From contig CAYSSK010000012.1 in assembly GCA_964433645.1 (NCBI GenBank), forward strand, positions 1 to 56,393: DNA of 56,393 nucleotides, given 5' to 3'. This stretch comes from Desulfofustis sp964433645 (lineage in GTDB: Bacteria > Desulfobacterota > Desulfobulbia > Desulfobulbales > Desulfocapsaceae). Below are positions 42,220 through 51,213 of this stretch, in pieces; position 1 is the first letter of the stretch; each line of letters starts with the position of its first letter. Both the position numbers and the translations under genes were made by a program. The notes below the pieces were generated by a model. That model searched no databases. It worked only from the letters and a program-made list of their open reading frames with translations, and was not told the origin of the DNA.

Positions 42220-43246
42220 ATAACTTTTCTGCTGGACCTATTGTTCCGAATGGTGCCGGGTATATGCCGTATTCTGGGTGGTCAGGTTTCAGCTTATGCA
42301 ATGCTGATACGCCCTCGTAGATTTCCCGCTGCTTTTTTTCAAATCTTCTAATGAATTCAGTTTCGTTAGCCAGGTAGAAGCTTACGAGATCCTCTTCGAC
42401 GATATGCTTTGTGATATGAACTATATGGTCGAGATCCGTTGGGTGTGCATTGTGAAATGCAGCTAATGACATAGCAAGGCCTGCGTACTGTTTTCTGAGA
42501 GCGATATAATCTTTCTTTGGTCTGGGTCTTTGTCTGGAGCTGTTTTGCTCACCCGACCATTTGACTGATGAAACCAGATCCCAGAATTCCGAGTTTGGCG
42601 CTCTTCCTTGGTGGTTTAGTTCAAAATCTACCTTTTCTGAGCTGTGTCGCGCCCATTTGCCGGTGCAATAACGCCAAATTGCATTCAATGAGCAGTTGAG
42701 ATTTTCTACGGTATCAACTCCGAATTCGAATTCTTCTGATTCTTTGAAATCTTTCAGGATATTGCGCCGAATCTGGAATTCGATTCTTGTTACTGGCTTA
42801 TCATCGTATTTCTCAACACCCCAGAACTCAGAGAAAGTGCTTTGCTTAGATCCGGATTTTGCTATCTCCTTTACCTTGTCGTAAATTCTCAGCAGCAAGG
42901 CATTCTTACCGATGGATATACCCGTCAACTGTCTGTGTTTTTCGTATCTTGTGAAGTGAGGGGCTTTTGTAATCCAGAAATCTTTCTCACTGATGCCGAG
43001 ATTTCCTATTGGCGTTCCTATAACGTCTAAAGCTAAATGAACCTCAGAGACGATTTCCTTGACGACAATTCCATCGAGAAGACTGATCCAGGCCAGGAAA
43101 TCCTGGTAAATCTGGTTATATCCCGGTGCCCAGCAGGATTCTGAACCGATTTCCAGTTTTACGTTTGGAATATTGCTGTCCGAATCTCTGTTGCTGAGAA
43201 AAAGACGGAGATCTCCGGCCAACAGAGCACAGTTGAAAAGCTTCAC
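42212..43246 (-). CDS. Replication-initiation-factor-like protein
   Basis: 344 residues from GTG 43246. The strings LLLRIYDKVKEIA and TRIEFQIRRNILKDF, plus VSEVHLALDVIG, resemble the Rep_trans / replication initiation factor family of integrative elements and filamentous phages (rolling-circle initiators). Its position beside xis and int supports a role in replicating the excised island. No good Shine-Dalgarno precedes the GTG, and a stop lies 33 bases upstream in frame, so the N-terminus may be shortened. Family call is by eye. Confidence 0.5.
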   Translation of the reverse strand: MKLFNCALLAGDLRLFLSNRDSDSNIPNVKLEIGSESCWAPGYNQIYQDFLAWISLLDGIVVKEIVSEVHLALDVIGTPIGNLGISEKDFWITKAPHFTRYEKHRQLTGISIGKNALLLRIYDKVKEIAKSGSKQSTFSEFWGVEKYDDKPVTRIEFQIRRNILKDFKESEEFEFGVDTVENLNCSLNAIWRYCTGKWARHSSEKVDFELNHQGRAPNSEFWDLVSSVKWSGEQNSSRQRPRPKKDYIALRKQYAGLAMSLAAFHNAHPTDLDHIVHITKHIVEEDLVSFYLANETEFIRRFEKKQREIYEGVSALHKLKPDHPEYGIYPAPFGTIGPAEKLYA

Positions 43247-43547
43247 GCCAGTTCTTTGGACGTTCCAGGATCCACCTTAACCATGCCATAATGTTGTCCA
43301 ATAAATCAGGACCACCTCTGAAAGGGGTGGCATAGAAAATCAAGCGCATGAAGCCGGGGGATATCGGTAACGGGCCGGTTGGCGGATAGCCGTCTGGAAA
43401 CGGCTCATACTATCGCCTTGCAGGTACAGGAAAACTCTGCTTTATTGTGAGGCAATTGCTTCTTTGCCGAGAAAAATGTTCATGGGAGAATGAAATGCTC
43501 AAACGCCATGGATCTGTAAATAATTTAATGTAACATATCTATTTATG

Positions 43548-43556
43548 TGCTATACT
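43548..43556 (+). promoter_or_regulatory. Extended -10 promoter of the transposase
   Basis: TGC followed by TATACT (43551-43556) is an extended -10. The predicted start of transcription, 6-7 bases on, falls on the A of ATG 43563, implying a leaderless mRNA. No good -35 is visible. Confidence 0.4.
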
Positions 43557-43562
43557 CTGAGC

Positions 43563-44777
43563 ATGGATACATCACACATTGCTCAGAGATACAATTTGAT
43601 CAAGTGGACCCTTGATGAACGATTGCGGCGCTTGGTCGCCGCAGCCGAGGCCAAAGTTTTGGGTCATGGAGGGATCACCGCGGTCGCTGAATGTACGGGG
43701 GTATCTCGTCGCGCTATCCATGCCGGGTTGAAAGAACTTGAAGAAATGCAGGGGCAGGAAAATACGACGAAGCCATCTCGTATCCGCAGGCCCGGAGCCG
43801 GCAGAAAGAGCGTGATCGATAGCGACCCGACGCTGCCGGCCGATCTTCAGTTGTTGATCGAGCCAGTGACCCGAGGAGATCCTGAATCGCCGCTTCGCTG
43901 GACCTGCAAAAGCCTTCGTACTTTGGCCGACGAGTTGGGCAGCATGGGACATAAAGTCAGCCATACGCATGTTGGCAAATTGCTTGTACAACTTGGCTAT
44001 AGCCTGCAGGAGAACAAAAAAACGCTTGAAGGGGCAAGCCATCCCGATCGAAACGCGCAATTTGAATATATCAACACGCAAACCACGAATCGGCTGGCCT
44101 CTGGAGAACCTGTCATTTCGGTTGATACCAAAAAGAAGGAACTGATTGGTCATTACAAAAACAACGGTCGAACATGGCGACCGGAAGGAGCGCCCACTGA
44201 AGTTAAAGTTCATGATTTTATCGGAGAAGGCGGTCGAGCTAACCCGTATGGCATTTATGATGTTGGCAGTGATGAGGGGTGGGTGAGTGTCGGGACCGAT
44301 CACGATACCGCAGCCTTTGCGGTACAGACTATTCGGCGCTGGTGGCAGGCTGTTGGCAGTAAAACGTACCCGAACGCCAAGGAATTGTTTATCACCGCCG
44401 ACGGCGGTGGTAGCAACGGGAGCCGAGTCAGGTTGTGGAAGCTTGAGTTGCAGCGTCTGTCGGATGAAATCGGCATGCCGATTCGTGTCTGTCACTACCC
44501 ACCCGGTACCAGCAAATGGAATAAAATCGAGCATCGATTATTCTCCTTTATAACCATGAACTGGCGTGGTCAGCCATTGGTCAGCCATGAAGTCATGCTC
44601 AATCTTATTGCCAATACGAAGACGAAAGCAGGGCTCTCTGTCAAAGCAGAAATTGACCGTAGAGAATACCCCAAGGGAATCAAAGTTCCTGATGACGTAT
44701 TTAAAACTATCAATTTGAAACGAGACGATTTTCATGGGGATTGGAATTATGCCATATCTCCACGGGAATTTTTGTGA
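43563..44777 (+). CDS. ISAzo13 family transposase
   Basis: 404 residues from ATG 43563; the in-frame ATG at 43545 lies upstream of the -10 element and is less likely. The start DTSHIAQRYNLIKWTLDERLRRLVAAAEAK, in two parts, and the helix-turn-helix GGITAVAECTGVSRRAI fit the family. The DDE catalytic region shows ISVDTKKKELIG, LFITADGGGSNGSR and PPGTSKWNKIEHRLFS. Intact, so the IS could still move if both ends exist. Confidence 0.88.
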   Translation: MDTSHIAQRYNLIKWTLDERLRRLVAAAEAKVLGHGGITAVAECTGVSRRAIHAGLKELEEMQGQENTTKPSRIRRPGAGRKSVIDSDPTLPADLQLLIEPVTRGDPESPLRWTCKSLRTLADELGSMGHKVSHTHVGKLLVQLGYSLQENKKTLEGASHPDRNAQFEYINTQTTNRLASGEPVISVDTKKKELIGHYKNNGRTWRPEGAPTEVKVHDFIGEGGRANPYGIYDVGSDEGWVSVGTDHDTAAFAVQTIRRWWQAVGSKTYPNAKELFITADGGGSNGSRVRLWKLELQRLSDEIGMPIRVCHYPPGTSKWNKIEHRLFSFITMNWRGQPLVSHEVMLNLIANTKTKAGLSVKAEIDRREYPKGIKVPDDVFKTINLKRDDFHGDWNYAISPREFL

Positions 44778-44838
44778 CGCTTATTGTTTCACGGACCCTA
44801 TGTTCCGGCCGTAGTCCTGTTTTTCAGTTGGCAGGACC

Positions 44839-44972
44839 TTCCCTTGTCTCAGTAGGAGCTCAGGCAGACATCTTCGCGGCTGCAAGTAAAGGCGACACTG
44901 ACAGTGTACTTTCGCTCCTGGTGGCAGGGGCCGATGTGAACGGTGTTGATGGGAACGGCGAGACGGTATTGA
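44839..44972 (+). pseudogene. Ankyrin-repeat fragment
   Basis: Just right of the IS end, one frame reads AQADIFAAASKGDTDSVLSL then LVAGADVNGVDGNGETVL, one clear ankyrin repeat. It breaks off near 44972, where the HsdR frame begins. A scrap of another gene, trapped between the IS and the restriction gene remnant. Confidence 0.6.
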
Positions 44973-46723
44973 CAGGAGGACGAGAACCTCGACGAGAAGC
45001 AACAGATCAAGCTGGAGAAACAGTTTGCCAGCGAACTGGAGGTGATCAAGCGCGACGATCGGTTGGAAACCATCGCCAAGGACATCGTCACCCTCTTCCC
45101 GACACGGGGCTACCTGGGCAAGGGTATGGTCATCGCGGTGGACAAGTTCACTGCAGTGAAGATGTGCAACAAGGTACGTCGGTTGTGGGATGAGGAAATC
45201 AAAACCCTGCGCGGTAAGATCAAGAAGTCCGGCGACGAGCTGCAGAATGCCCGCTGGAAACGTCAGATTTCCTACATGCGGCAGGTGAAAATGGCGGTGG
45301 TGGTCAGCGCCGAGAACGGTGAGGAGGAGAAGTTCGACAAGCAGGGACTCGATATCCGGCCGCACCGTAAGCGGATGGATGCACTTGATGCCAACGGCCA
45401 TGATCTGGAATACAATTACAAGGACCCGGCCCACCCGTTGCAGTTGGTGTTCGTCTGCGCTATGTGGCTTACCGGCTTTGACGCTCCGACGCTTTCCACC
45501 CTTTATCTCGATAAACCACAGAAGGACCACTCCCTCATGCAGGCCATTGCCCGCGCCAATCGGGTAAGCGCGCATCTGATCAACGGGGTGGAAAAACGGC
45601 ACGGAGAGATCGTCGACTATTTCGGGGTGTTTGGCCGGCTGAGAAGGGCACTCAGGGATTACGGGCAGGGCGGAGAGGGTGAGGAGTCGCTGTTGCGGGA
45701 CAAGGAAGATCTGTTACGCCTGTTGTATGACGCCGTCGATCAGGCCTGTGATTTCTGCAAGGACAAAGGAATTGATCTGAGAAGCGTACTCGAATCTCAG
45801 GGGCGTTTCGGACGGTCGACCGCTTCATGTCATGGGCGAATACCCTGCTGGCCAAGGATGAATAACACAAGGGCTTCGGTGTCCATGAGAACGTGGTGAC
45901 CGGCCTGTTCGAGGCCTGCAAGCCTGAAGTGCTCGGCAACCCGGTGGTACGGATGGTGGCGGTAGTGCAGTATTTGCGCGGGGTAATCGAGAGTATCATC
46001 GAGCAGCGGGACATCGAGTCGGCCCAGCGCCGCATCGGCAAACTGCTCGACGAGAGCCTGGTGGTCGGGGAGGATGGTTTGCCCACGGCCGCCAGTGGCC
46101 AGGAAACCTATGTCATTCGGCAGAAGGGGCGACAGTGGGACCTGAGCCGTATCGATTTTGAAAAGCTGCGTGAAGAGTTCAAGCAAACGCACTTTAAGAA
46201 CATCGAGATAGCCGACCTGCGTGCCTTCCTTGAGAAAAAAATGACCGAGATGCTCCGCAAAAACAGCACCCGCCGTGACTTTGCCGAACGGCTCCAGGAG
46301 GTGATCAACCGGTATAATGCCGGTAGTACCTCAGCGGATGCCTGTTACGAGGAACTGATGCAATTCGCGGCCGGCTTGCAAGAAGAAGAGGATCGGCATA
46401 TCCGCCAGGGCTTGACCGAGGATGAACTTGAACTTTACGACCTGCTCTGCAAGGAGAAGATGACCAAGGAGGAGGAGCAGAGCGTGCGGTTGGCGGCCAA
46501 GGCACTGTTAAAGCCTTTGACCGAGGAGCATCCCAAGGTGCTGGTGCAGGATTGGTACAAGGATAGCCAGACCCGTCTGGTGGTCAAGGATGCGGTGACC
46601 CGGGTACTCGACAATTATTTGCCCCAGGACAGTTATGACAGCATCGTGTTCAATGAGAAGCGGGATAAAGTGTTTGACTTGACCCTGGACCTGGCGATTA
46701 ATCATCTTAAATGGGCGGTGTGA
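44973..46723 (+). pseudogene. Type I restriction enzyme HsdR, C-terminal remnant
   Basis: The frame from 44973 (QEDENLDEKQQIKLEKQF) encodes the second helicase lobe: GMVIAVDKFTAVKMCNKV, LVFVCAMWLTGFDAPTLSTL and MQAIARANRV. Near 45800-45830 it shifts frame; the new frame (RFMSWANTLLAKDE) meets a TAA at 45863-45865 and then continues HKGFGVHENVVTGLFEAC through a full DUF3387 C-terminal domain to 46723. The nuclease and first helicase lobe are missing, as are hsdM and hsdS. At least three lesions make it dead. Confidence 0.88.
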
Positions 46724-46826
46724 AAAAAGGTGATTGGAGAACCAGATTTCACGATTGCCTAAGAAACAAAGGTGTACAGGTGGCCCGACTCCAGAAGATA
46801 AATACTTTGGCACACAGGGTGCGGGG

Positions 46827-47477
46827 ATGACGACGCCACCGGTACGGCCGAAGATTTACCATATCACCCATCTCGACAATCTGGCATCGATTGTCGCTGC
46901 GAGATGTATAGAATCAGACGGCAGGAGATACCGATCGGGGCTGAATCACAGCATCATTGGCATGCCGGAGATCAAACGACGGCGGTTGTTCGAGCTTGAT
47001 GTAACCTGTCATTCCGGCACCAAAGTCGGCGATTACGTGCCGTTTTATTTTTGTTGCCGTTCCATCATGCTTTATATTCTTCATAAGGGTAACCATCACG
47101 ATTTGATCTATCATGGTGGACAGGAGCCCATACTTCACCTGCAGGCGGATCTGGAATCGGCCATTGGTTGGGCGGACCACCAAAGGGTGCGATGGGCTTT
47201 CACTGATCGGAATGCCGGGACTCGTATCACAGACTTTTTCAAGAACCGTGAGCAACTGGATCATGTCGACTGGAGTGCTGTCAGGGCGACCGATTTCCGC
47301 GATCCCATGGTCAAGGAAGGAAAACAGGCTGAATTTCTCGTATACGACACTTTTCCCTGGCAGTTGGTCGAGAAGATCGGCGTAATCGATACTGATATGT
47401 TGAGCAAGACCGAAAAAATACTTCAGCGAGCGGTTCATAAACCTGTCGTGCAGGTTGAGCGATCATGGTACTTTTGA
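46827..47477 (+). CDS. darT: DarT-type DNA ADP-ribosyltransferase toxin
   Basis: 216 residues from ATG 46827. DarT (DUF4433) uses NAD to ADP-ribosylate thymidine on single-stranded DNA, blocking replication. Seen here: IYHITHLDNLASIVAARCI at the start, VPFYFCCRSIML, PILHLQADLE and the catalytic region QAEFLVYDTFPW with Glu169. An in-frame start at 46734 is possible but extends beyond the family. The partner DarG follows at once. It lies 103 bases after the HsdR remnant. Confidence 0.88.
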   Translation: MTTPPVRPKIYHITHLDNLASIVAARCIESDGRRYRSGLNHSIIGMPEIKRRRLFELDVTCHSGTKVGDYVPFYFCCRSIMLYILHKGNHHDLIYHGGQEPILHLQADLESAIGWADHQRVRWAFTDRNAGTRITDFFKNREQLDHVDWSAVRATDFRDPMVKEGKQAEFLVYDTFPWQLVEKIGVIDTDMLSKTEKILQRAVHKPVVQVERSWYF

Positions 47478-47494
47478 GTTCCAGGGGTGGAGCA

Positions 47495-48553
47495 ATGATT
47501 GAACTGAAAAAGGGTGACATACTGCAAGCGGATGCTGAGGCGTTGGTCAATACGGTCAACTGCGTCGGCGTCATGGGGCGAGGTATTGCCCTGCAGTTCA
47601 AAAAGGCTTTTTCAGATGACTATTTCAAGGCCTACAAGGCCGCCTGCGATAGCAAGGATCTGCAGCCCGGCAAGGTGTTGGTGCACAACCTTCAGCGTCT
47701 CCACAACCCCAAGTACGTGATCGATTTCCCCACCAAACGGCATTGGAAAGGAAAGAGCAGGATTGTTGATATCGAGGAAGGGCTGGACGATTTGGTTCGA
47801 GAAATCCGGAGGAGGCAAATCAACTCTGTTGCTATTCCTCCTCTGGGTTGCGGCCTTGGCGGTTTGCGTTGGGAAGATGTGCGATCGAGAGTAGAAGCCG
47901 CCTTCAAAGATCTGACTGAAGTGCAGGTGCTTCTTTATGAGCCCATCGGAGCTCCGTCTGCCAAAAAAATGGTTCATGCTGAAAAAACGCCACGGTTGAC
48001 CGTTGGCCGGGCGGCGCTTCTTGTCCTCATGCGCCGTTATCTTGCCGCTGTCATGGACCCGTTTGTCACGCTCTTGGAGATACACAAACTGATGTATCTC
48101 ATGCAGGAGGCGGGGGAGGGGCTGAAGCTGCAGTATCAGAAAGGTCCGTATGGCCCGTATGCGCATAACCTCCGTCATGTGTTGAACCTGATGGAAGGCC
48201 ATTTTATCAGCGGATACGGTGATGCGGAAGATAACCCTGATCGACATATCAACCTGATGCCTGCTGTCCTCCCAGAGGCGGAAGCGTTTCTCGACAATCA
48301 TCCTGAAACGCGCAAGCACTTTGAGAAGGTTGTCGAACTTATCGCCGGCTTCGAGACTCCCTTTGGAATGGAGTTGCTATCAACCGTTCACTGGGTTGGG
48401 ACCCATGAAAAAGCCGACACGGCAGACCAGGCCGTGAGAGAAACTTACGCTTGGAGCGTCCGCAAACGTATGTTTCAGGAAAAACACATCCGAATTGCCT
48501 GGGACACCTTGGAGCAGAAAGGTTGGTTGCGTCCCGGTCCTGTAATGGCATGA
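47495..48553 (+). CDS. darG: DarG-type macrodomain antitoxin
   Basis: 352 residues from ATG 47495, with GGGGTGGA just upstream; an ATG at 47465 inside darT is in frame but less well placed. The N-terminal macrodomain (about 1-155) has GDILQADAEALVNTVNCVG, GRGIALQFK and PPLGCGLGGLRW, and removes ADP-ribose from DNA. The C-terminal domain (about 185-350: LLEIHKLMYLMQEAG, KGPYGPYAHNLRHVL) binds and silences DarT. Both domains look whole, so the pair should work. Confidence 0.9.
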   Translation: MIELKKGDILQADAEALVNTVNCVGVMGRGIALQFKKAFSDDYFKAYKAACDSKDLQPGKVLVHNLQRLHNPKYVIDFPTKRHWKGKSRIVDIEEGLDDLVREIRRRQINSVAIPPLGCGLGGLRWEDVRSRVEAAFKDLTEVQVLLYEPIGAPSAKKMVHAEKTPRLTVGRAALLVLMRRYLAAVMDPFVTLLEIHKLMYLMQEAGEGLKLQYQKGPYGPYAHNLRHVLNLMEGHFISGYGDAEDNPDRHINLMPAVLPEAEAFLDNHPETRKHFEKVVELIAGFETPFGMELLSTVHWVGTHEKADTADQAVRETYAWSVRKRMFQEKHIRIAWDTLEQKGWLRPGPVMA

Positions 48554-48909
48554 CCCAAGCATTATCGCAGGATGGGAAGCCCCTCGTATTACCAAGACAA
48601 CGGGTAGGTCTCCGTTCGTAACAAATAATTGCTGAATATTATCCATGCCTGGGGCATCCTCGTTGAGCAGGATTCGTGAAAACGATCAAAATCAAGATGT
48701 TAATGGCTAGTCTGAGTTGGCTCTCTCGGGGCCTTCCTCCCCTCTGCTTCGTGTAATTTTCTGTGTAATTCCTGTGTAATCATGCTCCGAAAAACAGGGA
48801 ATCCGACAGAAGATATCAGCTACTCGTAGCGAGCCTCGTGCAATTAATATTTATTAATATCGATTAGTTCAGAAGAATGGCGGATTTTTCGGAAGTAATG
48901 CCTTGAATC
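48554..48909 (+). other. Gene-free right end of the island
   Basis: About 350 bases after darG with no gene. It contains three GTGTAAT repeats (own entry) and an AT-rich stretch before the att copy, as expected for an integrase-binding end. Confidence 0.5.
48751..48780 (+). repeat. Three GTGTAAT repeats, candidate integrase arm sites
   Basis: GTGTAAT at 48751-48757, 48763-48769 and 48774-48780, two of them as CTGTGTAAT, spaced 12 and 11 bases so they face one side of the helix. They lie 130-160 bases inside the right att copy, where arm-type sites for P4-like integrases are found. Confidence 0.5.
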
Positions 48910-48955
48910 TTCCTAATCCTGGTGTCGCAAGTTCGATTCTTGCCGGGGGCACCAA
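48910..48955 (+). repeat. attR: 46-bp direct repeat, island right end
   Basis: Identical to 38704-38749, the 3' half of tRNA-Arg(CCU) with CCA. The sequence left of it does not form the 5' half of the tRNA, so it is not a functional gene. It closes a 10.2 kb island. Confidence 0.93.
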
Positions 48956-49355
48956 TAAAAACAAATACTTAACTCCACCTTGGTGCGTCCTCGATGACGC
49001 TGGGGTGACAATAGGGTGACATCGGCGCTATCTTGCCCTTGGGTGAATCTTGGGACTGTGCCAAGGTTTTCAGCAGCAGGGAAGAGGCTATCAGGGCAGG
49101 ATATAGGCCTTGTGGCAATTGTAGGCCATAGGGGGTATCTTGGTCCAGGCGGGGGACTTGTTTCGGTTGTGTTGTGTTGCCCCTTTTTATCGCGTTGGAA
49201 AAGTCGAGAGTGGGGTATCTTAAAAAAGCACGGTTATCTCATTTAAATAATTTTGATATCTCTTATCAGCGGGCACGTTGTTCACGATGAATATTAGATG
49301 ACAGAATAATCTCAACTCGGTGTTGACCAAGCATAACCTTGAGGTTATAATTATT
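48956..49355 (+). other. Gene-free region right of attR
   Basis: 400 bases without a credible gene. Contains GGGTGACA at 49003-49010 and 49014-49021, 11 bases apart, and a related GGGTGAA near 49042. It then becomes AT-rich toward the HigB-like start, where the operon promoter should be. Confidence 0.4.
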
Positions 49356-49715
49356 ATGGCTTGGGAAATCGAATACACGAATCAGTTTGAAGAATGGTGG
49401 CTTGGCCTAGAGGAAGATGAGCAGGACTCTATCGATCAAGTAATTAACCTTCTTGAAGAACTTGGACCTTCATTAGATTATCCCTATTCTTCAAAGGTTT
49501 ACGACTCGATACATTCTCGTATGAGAGAACTGAGAATACAGCATAGAGGAGATCCTTACCGCGTTCTTTACGCTTTTGACCCGCGAAGAGTTGCTGTTTT
49601 ACTCATTGGCGGAAACAAGACTGGTGACGACTTGTGGTACTCAAGATTTGTTCCAGTTGCAGACAGGCTATATGACGAACATCTAATAGAAATAGATGAG
49701 GAAGGGCAAGCATGA
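49356..49715 (+). CDS. HigB/RelE-type toxin
   Basis: 119 residues from ATG 49356 (MAWEIEYTNQFEEWW) with GAGG upstream; the frame opens at 49320 but that part is unconserved. RelE/ParE superfamily mRNA interferase of the phage Gp49/HigB type: SRMRELRIQHRGDPYRVLYAF and VAVLLIGGNKTGDD are typical. The toxin comes first, as in higBA operons, and overlaps the antitoxin by 4 bases. Confidence 0.85.
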   Translation: MAWEIEYTNQFEEWWLGLEEDEQDSIDQVINLLEELGPSLDYPYSSKVYDSIHSRMRELRIQHRGDPYRVLYAFDPRRVAVLLIGGNKTGDDLWYSRFVPVADRLYDEHLIEIDEEGQA

Positions 49716-50092
49716 AAAGGCCATTTAAAGATTTGCGTCGTGAAACGATGTCAGAAGAGCGCATTGCTGAAAACAGGGCAAAAGCTCTTGAGACATTAGA
49801 AAAAATGCCGCTCTATGGAATACGTAAAGCATTAAAATTAACCCAACAGCAAATAGCAAGTGAACTTGAGGTTTCTCAGGCAGCAGTGTCCAAAATGGAG
49901 CGGCAGCCTGATATGTATATCAAAACGCTGGATAGGTTCGTTCGAGCGATGGGGGGTAGGTTGTTGATACGAGCTGTTTTCCCACAAGGAGAGGTCGAAA
50001 TTTCAGAACCGGAAGCGATAGAGACTGAGGATACTTTTATTCCACCTCACAGGAAGCCCGGAAAGAAGAGAGTTGGACAGGTTAGAAAGTAA
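49712..50092 (+). CDS. HigA-type XRE antitoxin
   Basis: 126 residues. Helix-turn-helix of the Xre family at about 37-75 (LTQQQIASELEVSQAAVSKM). Pairs with the upstream toxin and probably represses the operon. A long, charged C-terminal tail (EAIETEDTFIPPHRKPGKKR) extends beyond the usual size. A terminator follows 42 bases later. Confidence 0.85.
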   Translation: MKRPFKDLRRETMSEERIAENRAKALETLEKMPLYGIRKALKLTQQQIASELEVSQAAVSKMERQPDMYIKTLDRFVRAMGGRLLIRAVFPQGEVEISEPEAIETEDTFIPPHRKPGKKRVGQVRK

Positions 50093-50134
50093 TCTCATTG
50101 TCTCGCCTTGTTTGCGTTTTGGTGTCTCAGCTAT

Positions 50135-50155
50135 AGTGTCACTCTGACACTTTTT
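50135..50155 (+). terminator. Rho-independent terminator of the HigBA-like operon
   Basis: AGTGTCA (50135-50141) pairs with TGACACT (50145-50151) around loop CTC, followed by TTTT. Confidence 0.7.
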
Positions 50156-50388
50156 GCCTTCGTAGAACCTAACCCTTTGCTCCAGTGCCTCTCCGCTCAC
50201 CTTGTCCAGCGGTGCTGCCGTTTCGTTGTGGCGCTCGGCAATCAGCCGCGTTACCTTTTTTTGAGCTTAACGAAGAGTTGGGACGACAAGATCGTTTTGC
50301 AAGGGGCTCTAATGACCACTAATTTCCTTGCCAAAAACAGAAATGGTTATTATTATGATCTTAAAAGTGACCATCAAGAGAGGCTGTT

Positions 50389-50652
50389 ATGCAAATGATT
50401 GAAACATATGTACCGATAACTCAGGCCAAAGCAAAACTGCTTGATATGGTGAGGCAGCTAGGCGATACAAACGACACGATTGCTATCACAAAAAACGGTG
50501 TACCAGAAGCTGTATTGTTATCTATGAGAAAATTTGAAGGGATTCTTGAGACTATAGACATTCTTTCTGACTTTGAAATGATGAGACAAATTCACGGTTC
50601 GGCAGTTGATATCAAGGAAGGAAAACTGGTTGATCTTGACGAGGTCTTTTAA
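50389..50652 (+). CDS. Phd/YefM-type antitoxin
   Basis: 87 residues. VPITQAKAKLLDMVRQL, then IAITKNGVPEAVLLSMRKFEG is the Phd/YefM DNA-binding fold; the rest is the toxin-wrapping tail. ATG 50389 or 50395 could start it. Its TAA shares one base with the toxin ATG. Confidence 0.85.
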   Translation: MQMIETYVPITQAKAKLLDMVRQLGDTNDTIAITKNGVPEAVLLSMRKFEGILETIDILSDFEMMRQIHGSAVDIKEGKLVDLDEVF

Positions 50653-50936
50653 TGTCCTATCAAGTCAAGCTCACGGTTCATGCGAGCGAAGTAGCCAAAA
50701 AACTACCGCCAGAGATAAAGAAAGCAGCAAAGGAGGCGCTTCGACAACTTGAAGAAAACCTCGATCTGGGCAAAGAGTTACAAGCTGAATTGACTGGGTT
50801 CCGTTCGTATCGTTTCATGCGCTACAGAATCGTCTACAAGGTGGTGCCGGCAAAAAAGATTGTTGTGGTTTGGGCAATAGGCCATAGACGAGATATCTAT
50901 GAAAATTTCAGTGATCAATTAGTTGGAAAAAGGTGA
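50652..50936 (+). CDS. RelE-type toxin
   Basis: 94 residues. RelE/ParE fold: basic helices EVAKKLPPEIKKAAKEAL then GFRSYRFMRYRIVYKVV and VVVWAIGHRRDIYENF, which hold the usual catalytic Arg/His/Tyr set. Antitoxin-first order with the upstream Phd-like gene. Probably an intact ribosome-dependent mRNase. Confidence 0.87.
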   Translation: MSYQVKLTVHASEVAKKLPPEIKKAAKEALRQLEENLDLGKELQAELTGFRSYRFMRYRIVYKVVPAKKIVVVWAIGHRRDIYENFSDQLVGKR

Positions 50937-50997
50937 TGCTGTATTGATAAAAATCACAGTATCTGAACTGTAAGTCTGAATCGAGCAAACGAGGTTT

Positions 50998-51213
50998 TTG
51001 GTTAAAAAGGTTGGCAGGATCGTCAATATCGAGCTGCGTCCACATGATCTCCGGCGGCATGCAGCAACATATGCTTCCAGATCCGGCAATGTTAACTTCA
51101 ATGATAAGTTTCAGGAATCACCTTACCTTTGGTTATCTCTACCCTACCGTTCTCCATTTCTGACAACAATTCCTAGCGACTGGAAAGGTCTACCTGAACA
51201 GAAAAAAATCTAA
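50998..51213 (+). pseudogene. Tyrosine integrase fragment
   Basis: The frame starts VKKVGRIVNIELRPHDLRRH then AATYASRSG, the HxLRR box of tyrosine recombinases, but after SRSG it turns into unrelated sequence with no Tyr motif. Nothing of the integrase remains upstream. A relic of a second mobile element. Confidence 0.6.

Larger units (their letters stand above)
43500..44799 (+). mobile_element. ISAzo13-type insertion sequence
   Basis: Carries one intact transposase gene. The right end is set by a terminal-repeat-like sequence at about 44777-44799 whose complement begins AGGGTCCGTGAAACAATAAG. I could not find the matching left repeat between 43247 and 43545, so the left limit given is approximate and that end may be lost. 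Confidence 0.7.

Noticed and set aside
43285..43350. CCACCTCTGAAAGGGGTGG hairpin as the left IS end
   Set aside because: It does not match the right end of the IS, and lies too far from the transposase start.
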